NCBI GenBank assembly: GCA_030247855.1
Contig: JAPDRN010000016.1
Span: 248,001 to 312,000 of the forward strand
Direction of reading: 5' to 3'
Length of the DNA: 64,000 nt
Origin: Knufia peltigerae
Taxonomy: Eukaryota; Ascomycota; Eurotiomycetes; Chaetothyriales; Trichomeriaceae
Both the position numbers and the translations under genes were made by a program. Shown here piece after piece: positions 56,842 to 64,000 of the stretch (positions within the stretch are counted from its first letter, which is position 1; every line of letters begins with the position of its first letter). A model generated the notes under the pieces. That model was not told where the DNA came from. It was given only the letters and a program-made list of their open reading frames with translations, and ran no database searches.

Positions 56842-58457
56842 CTACATCATGGACATCAATGAATTTTGAGCATATGCCTACATCAAGTCAGTTTAGGGTT
56901 TTTGGTTTATTGGCGACTCTGTGTAGTTGACTTACCATGGGCTTGATATCGGGGTGAGGTACGGCTTCGAACTGGTGGTATTCAAGCTTCAACTCGGGAC
57001 CAAGGTTGATGTATGCACCCTTGTTCTCTGTGCTGTCACAGTATTTGGGCGCCGAGAATACTAGAGATGTGTCAGTGAACAGACCTAATGTTGTCGTTGT
57101 CATTGGAACGGTCAAACGTACCTGTAATGCACTTCCCGTCGTGCTCGACTTCGTATCCATCCATTCGAACCTCATGACTTCGAATGACAGCCTCAAGGCC
57201 GTTGATCTCACAGAACTTCTTCGTCACATCGGGTCCAAATTGCAGCCCTACTCCTCGCTTGCTGGGTCCTCTTCCGTTTTCTGGCTGGGGGTCTGTCCAG
57301 AGCATCTCCATCATCAAGCCTTGCTGACCAGGTTGTCGTTGCGTATGCCTGTCGAGTTTGCGGATGTCATCGAGGGTGATCTTATCATCCGAGAACAATC
57401 CACCGTGAAGAGTGAGATACTTCTTGCCGATCAAGGTGGCCAAGGGTAGAGCGGAGAACGACTCTGAGAACAACTTGAACGTCTTTTCGTTGTACTTCGC
57501 CTTGCATTCGCCTTCGAAACCGTACACACGGTTCATGTCGTCGGTTTCGTGGTTGCCACGATTCAGGAAGAACGAAGACGGCCGCAGCCACTTGTAGGCA
57601 TATAGAAGCAGCGCGATCTCTGTTGACCAGGAACCGCGGTCCACAAAGTCACCATTGAACAGATAGGCATGCTTGTCGGATGGGTAACCATTGAGTCGGA
57701 AGATCTCCAGCAAATCGAAGTATTGCCCATGAGTGTCACCGCAGACAGTCAACTTCGTGTCCGGAGCCACTTCCGTTTCCACCATTGTTGGCTCGTCATA
57801 GACAATGTCTCTCACTGCCTTGATAATCTGGAAGACGTATTTCCGGTGTATTTTCTTGCCGTTCTTGAACCTTTCGATCATATCATCAATGAACTCTTGC
57901 GTCATTTCGTCTTTTAACCGGACGCCGTCGTATCCTTCATCCACGACCATGGAGTCGATATCGAGACCTTCGAACGCTGACGGAGGATCTGACACTTCGA
58001 TGGCCTTAAGGAACTGTATCTTCTTGACCAGCTTTTCGCATTCGGCTAGCTTCAGCTTGGCCTCTTTATTGTTGGGCTCCTTTCGAACCACCGTCTTGAA
58101 ATCTCGCAGGGCATCTTGGGAGTTGAGTATGGCGGTGTTCGCGATCGCACGTCTCCAGTATGCCTATATGGACATCGTCAGACCATACTTTGGTGAGTCT
58201 AGTATCTGGCCTACCTTGATGTAGTTTTTATCGAGTTCAATGGCCTTTGTGGCGTCTGCTATCGCGTAGCCATAAGCCTCAAGCTTAATATTGGCCTGAG
58301 CTCTATTGCAGTAAAAGGATGGTTCGCCGTCGTATTTGTCTATTGCTTTTGTGTAGTAGTCAATGGCAGTGGGCCAGTCATGTTCGGAAAAGGCTTTGTT
58401 GCCCTTGTTCTTGAGGGCCACTGCTTCGGCCTTGTCGTTGGTGGAATTCATGGCCAT
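56842..58457 (-). CDS. ppt1: Serine/threonine protein phosphatase 5 (TPR-PPP5/Ppt1)
   Basis: Exons 58457-58215, 58163-57122, 57060-56936 and 56877-56842 encode 481 residues. The N-terminal half holds three TPR repeats (AVALKNKGNKAFSEHDWPTAIDYYTKAI, PSFYCNRAQANIKLEAYGYAIADATKAIELD, AYWRRAIANTAILNSQDALRDFKTVV), the Hsp90-binding surface. A PP5 linker and the PPP catalytic domain follow with GDTHGQ, GDFVDRG, NRGNHE, HGGL and RSHE, then VFSAPKYCD after the third exon junction. The terminal exon adds AYAQNSLMSMM, restoring the family's short C-terminal helix that holds the enzyme inactive. It is an Hsp90-associated phosphatase in cytoplasm and nucleus. The ATG at 58457 is used; another lies two codons on. 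Confidence 0.96.
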
Positions 58458-58938
58458 GGAGAGAACCGCCGGCAAACCTCAGGGAAGAAAAGAGAGGTGA
58501 AAGCAAATAATTAAACAAGTACTCGAATTGTTATCGAGTCATTCCGTGTAATTCAGTCTAGGGTTGAGAGGAGATCGACAAGTTATTAAACTGCTCGTGT
58601 GCACTTTTTGGGCCCGGTGGTCGAGAACTTTCCAACTGCGGCAAAAATGTGTCGTCCTGCACCAGCCTCGTCCTCCGATGCGTTCAGCCTTACCGCTCAT
58701 TATTGGGGTGGCGAAGATCTCTCGCTTCACATCTCCGACTTTCCATTCCCGGTGCGCGTTTCCTTCATGTCCAAAACTTCAATACCTTCTAGACTCGCCA
58801 TCGACGCTCTTAATTTCTATAATCTCTATTAAGCCACACTTCTCACGCTCGACACGCTTTCTGAGCTCCTAATTTGAGCGTCTTGTATCTCACCCTCCTG
58901 TGCAACACCAAGGAAACCATCGTAGTCAGGACACCAAC
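58458..58938. promoter_or_regulatory. Divergent promoter, ppt1 and spt4
   Basis: 481 bp between start codons of two housekeeping genes; no other gene. Confidence 0.6.
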
Positions 58939-59347
58939 ATGGCGAATCGAGGGAGTCGCAATCGAGCATGCATGGTTTGTTCCATTGTTCAGAGTGGCAG
59001 TGTACGTCTTCTCATACTCCTTTCTTGATGCGCAATTCACTGATTAGCTTTCTCAGGAATTCTTTCGCAACGGCTGCCCAAATTGCGAAGAGCTCCTCAC
59101 CCTTCGAAACTCACAAGATGCCATTCAAGAATGCACATCCCAAGTTTTTGAAGGCTTGATTTCAATGACTGATCCCAAGACATCGTGGGTCGCAAAATGG
59201 CAACGCCTGACGAACTATGTCCCTGGAATATACGCGACAAAAGTCGTGGGTCAATTGCCGCAGGAAATCATCGATGGAATGGAAGACCAAGGCATCAAAT
59301 ACATCCCTAGGGATGGCACATCTGTCGAGGACGAAATTGCTGCGTGA
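58939..59347 (+). CDS. spt4: Transcription elongation factor Spt4
   Basis: Exons 58939-59001 and 59057-59347 (55 nt intron) encode 117 residues, the expected size. The zinc finger is split by the intron: RACMVCSIVQSGS before, EFFRNGCPNCEEL after, giving CxxC...CxxC. The rest matches Spt4: TLRNSQDAIQECTSQVFEGLISMTDPKTSWVAKWQRLTNYVPGIYA and ending VEDEIAA. Spt4 binds Spt5 (DSIF) and keeps RNA polymerase II or I processive through chromatin. It is divergent from ppt1, sharing a 481 bp promoter, and convergent with the GABA transaminase gene. Confidence 0.95.
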
Positions 59348-59793
59348 TGAGAAGTTCCAAGCGCCACCAACATCACGACTCCGAAACGTATCCTGGATAT
59401 GGGAAATTGTCACAGTCACTCCACATCCTCAATGAATGATTTAGATTGGAAACAGCAAGAAAAAAGAGGCCGCCCGCACTGGTGAGAAGTCTCCGTTGAC
59501 TTTTTTCTTCACCTACCGAGCTTCTCTCCACGATTCGAAAGTACCATCGGGGAGAGCATCGCTAAGTCACCAAGCAGTTTAAAATGATCAACGACGAGAA
59601 CTGCGGGAGGTATTGAATTGTTGCGATCGCATTGCTGATTATGCTCAGCATGCTGACAGCATTGTAAAATATGACATTTTGTTATTAACATGAAAGGGTC
59701 ATGGCAAAGGGCGATGGCTTTGCTTTTCTACTCCATAACGCCTGACCTAGGCAGGTCACACATCCCGGTCAATCCTGTTCAAACAAAGCGCTT
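59348..59793. other. Convergent spacer, spt4 and GABA transaminase
   Basis: Two 3' ends; nothing else recognised. Confidence 0.5.
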
Positions 59794-61397
59794 TTATAGC
59801 GACTTGGCCAACTTTTCGAGAGAGTCAAGCAGAATGTCTGCGTGATGTTTCTGGAAGATAAGCATGGGGCGGAGTCTGACTGCCGAGGCACCGCTGCCAC
59901 CGATGTTGATACCCAAGGTCTTAGCCTTGAGCAGGAACTCATCACGCTTCGGGTTGTCGAAAGCGATAAATGTTCCCTGGCCTTGTCCTCGCAGGTTTTG
60001 GAATTGCTGTGGGTATTTCTGGGCCAGAGTCTCGATACCAGCATACAGGTAGTCACCGACCATGGCTGTATTCTCGACCAAGTTCAACCGTTCGATCTCG
60101 TTGATGATTGAGCGGAAGAGCAGCGCCCTCGCCGGATCACCCATCCACGTATTGAATTGACGATACTATAGATGTTGTCAGTAATCAGAATGGACAATTT
60201 TCACTTTTGAGCACTCACCGGCTTGTTGGGTCTCAGCTCTGGGTTGCCAAAGTAGTAACCGGCTGTCTGAGCTTTCTTTGAGAATGTGACGATATCCGGA
60301 GGGTCCTGCAGGTTCCAGTGGTCGTGTGCCCAGAATTTACCCGTTGCACCCACACCGGTTTGCACCTCATCCACGATCAGCAGGACATCGTACTTTCGTG
60401 TGATTTCCCGCAGACCCCTGAAGAAGGCTGGGCTTGCATGGTTGTCACCACCCTCAGACTGGACCGGCTCAATGACGACCGCCGCCACAGGGTTGTGGAA
60501 ATTCTTGATGATCTCCTCCGCTTCCTCGAGACAGCGCTTCTCCTCGGCCTCGTTCTCCTTTACGTGCTCGTTCAGGGGATACTTGAGGTTTGGGAATGGT
60601 GCCTGAGGCCAATCGAATGCTGGAATGTCCATCTTGTGAATTGGCTTGCTTCGGGTCGTGGAGAGACTGCCGAACAGACGTCCATGGAAACCGGTCTTGA
60701 AAGACATTATACTCAATTGCGGAGCGCCAGGTGCCGCATTGTTCATGCTGCTTTCGATCTCGGCGTCGGTGAATTCGACGTGCGCTCCACCACGTTGTTG
60801 CTGGCGCTTCCACATGAATGCGGCCTTGTATGCGGTCTCGTTGGCATCGGAGCCAGACATTCCCGTGAACACCTGGTTGAGGCCACGTGGGGCCACCTTA
60901 AGGATACCCGTCTCGAGGATACTAGCCCAGTCGTGCTGAGGGAAGTTGCCGAGCGCAGGCCTATTGACGATCGCGGACACCATTTCTGGCGACATCGCGG
61001 TCTTGACGAGCGATGGGTTTGAGTATCCCACAGGGATTGATGCAATCTGGGCGTATACATCGAGTAGCACGTTCCCATCCAGATCAGCGATATAGTTGCC
61101 GTAGCTGTGTTGGTAGTTCGCCATCATGTTAAGAGATCGAGTGTCGAATACTTTGTGTAGTTCAGCAATGGCCTTTTTGGCATTGGGGCCCGGAATGGCC
61201 GTCTTGACGGTAGGTCCAGCGGGCTCGTCGGGGAAGAATGGTGTCTCGGTGCTCGAGGAGTCGACCGATGCGGCAGCGGCAGCGCCATGTCGGGAGGATG
61301 TACTTGATGTATAGCGCAGAGAGGAGCGTGCTGGTTGTTGGGCCGCCAGGCGGGTAAGAGGGCGCAGGCTGCGCGAGGAGCGGAAGAGGGTGGCCAT
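59794..61397 (-). CDS. gatA: 4-aminobutyrate (GABA) aminotransferase, mitochondrial
   Basis: Exons 61397-60219 and 60165-59794 (53 nt intron) encode 516 residues. Residues 1-35 are Arg/Ser-rich (MATLFRSSRSLRPLTRLAAQQ), a mitochondrial presequence. The class-III aminotransferase body shows HSYGNYIADLDGNVLLDVYAQIASIPVGYSNPSL, GMSGSDANETAYKAAF, FKTGFHGRLFGSLSTTRSK, AVVIEPVQSEGGDNHASPAFFRGLREI, VDEVQTGVGATGKFWAHDHW and the PLP lysine region VTFSKKAQTAGYYF. The last exon gives FNTWMGDPARALLFRSII. The enzyme moves the amino group of GABA to 2-oxoglutarate, yielding succinate semialdehyde for the TCA cycle. The next enzyme, succinate-semialdehyde dehydrogenase, is represented in this window only by a pseudogene 44 kb away; a working copy presumably exists elsewhere. 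Start is the ATG at the presequence. Confidence 0.95.
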
Positions 61398-61947
61398 TTT
61401 TGTAGATTGGATGTGAATCAAGGAGAGGGGAAGGGGGTAGAAGAGGAGTCTGCAAAGTCCTTTATACATTCATTGAAACTATTAGTACTCTGTAGTCGGT
61501 CAAGTACTTTGCAGTCTGTATGGAGGATATCACGAATCCCGGGCCGGTTGCACCGGTTGATAGTATGCAGAGTGACCGGCAAGATGGTGCGGAGTAGTCC
61601 GTATAGGAAGTTCATCAAGGACGTACGTGGGGTAAGGCCTAACACGCCTCCAAGGGTTCACTAAAAGCCATTAGCTCTCGGGATACCTTCTATTCAAAGA
61701 CATGCCCTCTTAGGCTTAGCTCCCTGCTCTTGCTGCGCGTGGGTGCTGCCAATTTACGCGCAGAACATGTGACGGCAGCACCAGATTAATAGATGCTTTC
61801 ATTCATCCAAACTCAACGCAACTCGAAAGACAAAATCTTGACTCTCGGAACCCACAACCGTGTCTTCCAATGCTGTGACAAGAACAACGATCCTCTCAGA
61901 GCATGACAGTGACCTCTTGACAACTTCCTTCCGTTTGGACCCCTCGT
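61398..61947. promoter_or_regulatory. Divergent promoter, GABA transaminase and rav1
   Basis: 550 bp between start codons. It includes a near-match pair GCGGAGTAGTCCGTA (61590-61604) to the recurring TACTCCGTA word. No gene inside. Confidence 0.5.
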
Positions 61948-64000
61948 ATGCGAGCCATATTGCCTGGCCGACCCCAGTCGAAGCGGCAGGCTCTCAGTAC
62001 TGCTCATTGGGATGGCCTTCGTCTTGTTGTGAGTCTTACCTGAACCTGGGTATCCCCGTCTTTAGTCTAATCCCCGAGTGCAGGCCTACATTTCTGGCAA
62101 CGCTGCCATCATCCTCACCGGGCCCCAGTCTATTGTTCAAACGATATATGTCGACACCGTTGATTCCCTCGTTGCGATAACAATCGATGAAGCTACCGGG
62201 CGGATAGCCCTCTGCGGTACCGAACATGTCTATATCTATCGGCCGGTCGGAAGAGATGAGGGCGTTCTGCGGTGGGCACAGGTTCACGAGCTGACGCATA
62301 CGAAAGAACTTCGAGTGAACTCGTTGTCCTGGGGCTCTTCAGAAGAACTCCTGATCGGCGGCTCAAGGCTTGTTCTTTGGTTCATTCCCGAGTCCGGCTC
62401 ACCGAGGGCCCTCTGGGAGGAAGAGTTGGCGTATCCGGTGGCCCTTGCATACATTTCTCCCGACAGCAGCCTCATCGCGTCGGTGGGGCAGCATGATAGA
62501 CTGGTCAAGATTTGGCGACGACTTTCATACGAAGCAGAAAGTGCAAGATTTGATGTCTCATACCTCCCACACCCGGCCGCCGTTACGAACCTGCATTGGC
62601 GAAAACCATGGTACCTCGAACAGAATCTGGACAATTTACTCTATACATTCTGCTCTGACAGTCATGTCCGGGCGTGGACTATGTTCGACCCGCATGCCCT
62701 GTCCGTCTTGCAACAGGTGGGAGATGTCGATATGAATGCTTCGATACAGCCCCGCAGGCTCAGTGTAAATTCCATGAGTACGAAGCGCTATGCATTCATC
62801 ATCGATAGTCGTGATTTCTCCGCAGCCACGGAACAGGCCGTGCGTTCGTCGAGCCCAGGCGCTAGGGATCACGCTCTCGAACATCTCATCGAGATAGCCA
62901 ACCGCAGTCCGGAGATATGTATTGTCCTTGATGGACTGGGCCACATGTCTGTGTGGGGTCTAGAGAATGCTGGCTACAAGAACAAAATTCCTTCAGTCTT
63001 TCATGTTTCACACGTGGATGGGATGAATATTCATGTCCCTCAGTTGAGTGACCCCTTGGAAGACTATGTTCAGTTCTGTATCTTTGCTGGTGGCACCACA
63101 CGCTCGTCCCTGTCATTATTACTCCATTCATTTGCGGGTGACATCGATTGGTATGACAGCCCCATCACGCATCTTTTCGACACCGCCATAAGGCATGATC
63201 GAACCCGGCTAATATCATCTCTTGCCGGCCATGGCGCTCCTATACACCGCATTGCTCGCAATGTTGCCGGGAACATCATCTTGTCTGCGACTGAAGAAGG
63301 CCAGGCTAGTGTTTGGCAGAATGGGGCAAACGACAAAACTGCCCCTTTGCTGCGTCGCAGCTCATTCGCCATCGGAGCCGATATCACGGATGCAATCGTC
63401 ATGTCTCGAGGAAGATATGCAGTAGTCTTGACTACTCACAGCCTAGAATTGTGGGATGTTCAGCATGCGAAAGCGAAGCGTCTGGGTGCACTCGAAATCG
63501 ACCCGAAGCACATACCAGAACGCATAACTCAGAGTCGAGTTGCTGGTGAGAGGGCCTTGACCAGTCGTGTGATTGTGGGCTACTTTCGAGATAGCACGGC
63601 TGAGGCTTGGGAATTCCTCCTTCCCGTTGGGGGTGGCATCTCGAACAGAAAGCCCGGATTTCAAGAAATCATAAGAGCTCTTGGAGATATAAAGTTGCAT
63701 GTTCAGAACCGATTCCGGTCCAGGATTTCGATCTGTGACAATATGAACACCAACGACCGGCCTATTGATCCGCAAACACTTAGTGCTATGGGATATGCTG
63801 CAGCATTAGCCAAGGATGACACCATTGAGATGGTCAAGTCCCAAGAAGAACCGGACTCAAATAAGCCTCATCTATTCTCAGGGGTTTCTTTTGAGACTAG
63901 AATTCCGAACCCAAAAGCTATGAGTGCAAGTGGATACGGCAAGGTTGTCCTGGTCAACGATGATAGTAGCAACCTGAGTATCTGGGACGCCAAAACAGGT
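61948..64000 (+). CDS. rav1: RAV1/DMXL-type regulator of V-ATPase assembly, 5' part (truncated by window edge)
   Basis: Exon 1 (61948-62028, MRAILPGRPQSKRQALSTAHWDGLRLV) joins exon 2 from 62084 over a 55 nt intron. The frame then stays open to the window end, giving 666 residues. The sequence is a beta-propeller/WD-type N-terminus: IVQTIYVDTVDSLVAITIDEATGRIALCGTEHVYIYRPV, LVKIWRRLSYEAESARFDVSYLPHPAAVTNLHWRK, LYTFCSDSHVRAWTMFDPH and ILSATEEGQASVWQNG. This is the RAV1 subunit of the RAVE complex, which promotes reassembly of V-ATPase on vacuole and Golgi membranes. Full proteins usually exceed 1200 residues, so the conserved Rav1p C-terminal domain lies beyond 64000. It is divergent from the GABA transaminase gene with 550 bp between starts. 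Confidence 0.9.

Noticed and set aside
60318..61022. Plus-strand frame of 234 codons over the GABA transaminase
   Set aside because: Antisense shadow of a conserved enzyme.

Overview
The window is nuclear DNA of a filamentous ascomycete (Pezizomycotina). Most genes carry 45-80 nt GT-AG introns. Typical fungal families are present: Zn2Cys6 regulators, CFEM-GPI proteins, a Kar9/GAS2-type protein and fungal Vid24 and Erf4. A 9-mer, TACTCCGTA/TACGGAGTA, recurs between genes. I lean towards Eurotiomycetes (possibly Chaetothyriales), but the sequence alone does not prove it. I joined exons by hand from splice consensus and conservation of the joined protein.

Layout. 0.4-2.2 kb: secreted type-B carboxylesterase. 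2.5-7.3 kb: three conserved eukaryotic genes, mago nashi (exon junction complex), Vid24/GID4 (GID ubiquitin-ligase receptor) and a UBTD-type ubiquitin-domain protein. 7.9-18.8 kb: an accessory island with a truncated Dal5-type transporter, two intact Zn2Cys6 regulators, a broken succinate-semialdehyde-type aldehyde dehydrogenase and a frameshifted copper amine oxidase. I read this as a decaying amine-utilisation cluster whose regulators survive. 19.4-20.6 kb: RFC4 clamp-loader subunit. 21.9-24.4 kb: two adjacent CFEM proteins with GPI-type tails. 25.4-27.1 kb: Erf4-like palmitoyltransferase cofactor without an in-frame ATG. 27.1-29.6 kb: low-complexity, microsatellite-rich DNA. 29.6-30.8 kb: a fungal conserved protein of unknown function, followed by about 4.1 kb with no recognisable gene.

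34.9-43.4 kb holds mitochondrial ribosomal protein uS9, divergent from eEF1B-gamma, then the checkpoint clamp subunit Hus1, divergent from a large Kar9/GAS2-like protein. 44.2-48.4 kb has two more Zn2Cys6 regulators, one short and one full length. An AhpD-like protein follows at 49.0-50.0 kb, an ACSF3-type acyl-CoA (malonyl-CoA) synthetase at 51.6-53.5 kb and an F-box-like protein at 54.4-55.8 kb. 56.8-64.0 kb is core genes: protein phosphatase 5, divergent Spt4, mitochondrial GABA transaminase and the 5' part of RAV1 (V-ATPase assembly), which runs off the right edge.

I found no tRNA, rRNA, CRISPR array or intact transposon. Apart from the decayed island, the window looks like ordinary fungal chromosome.
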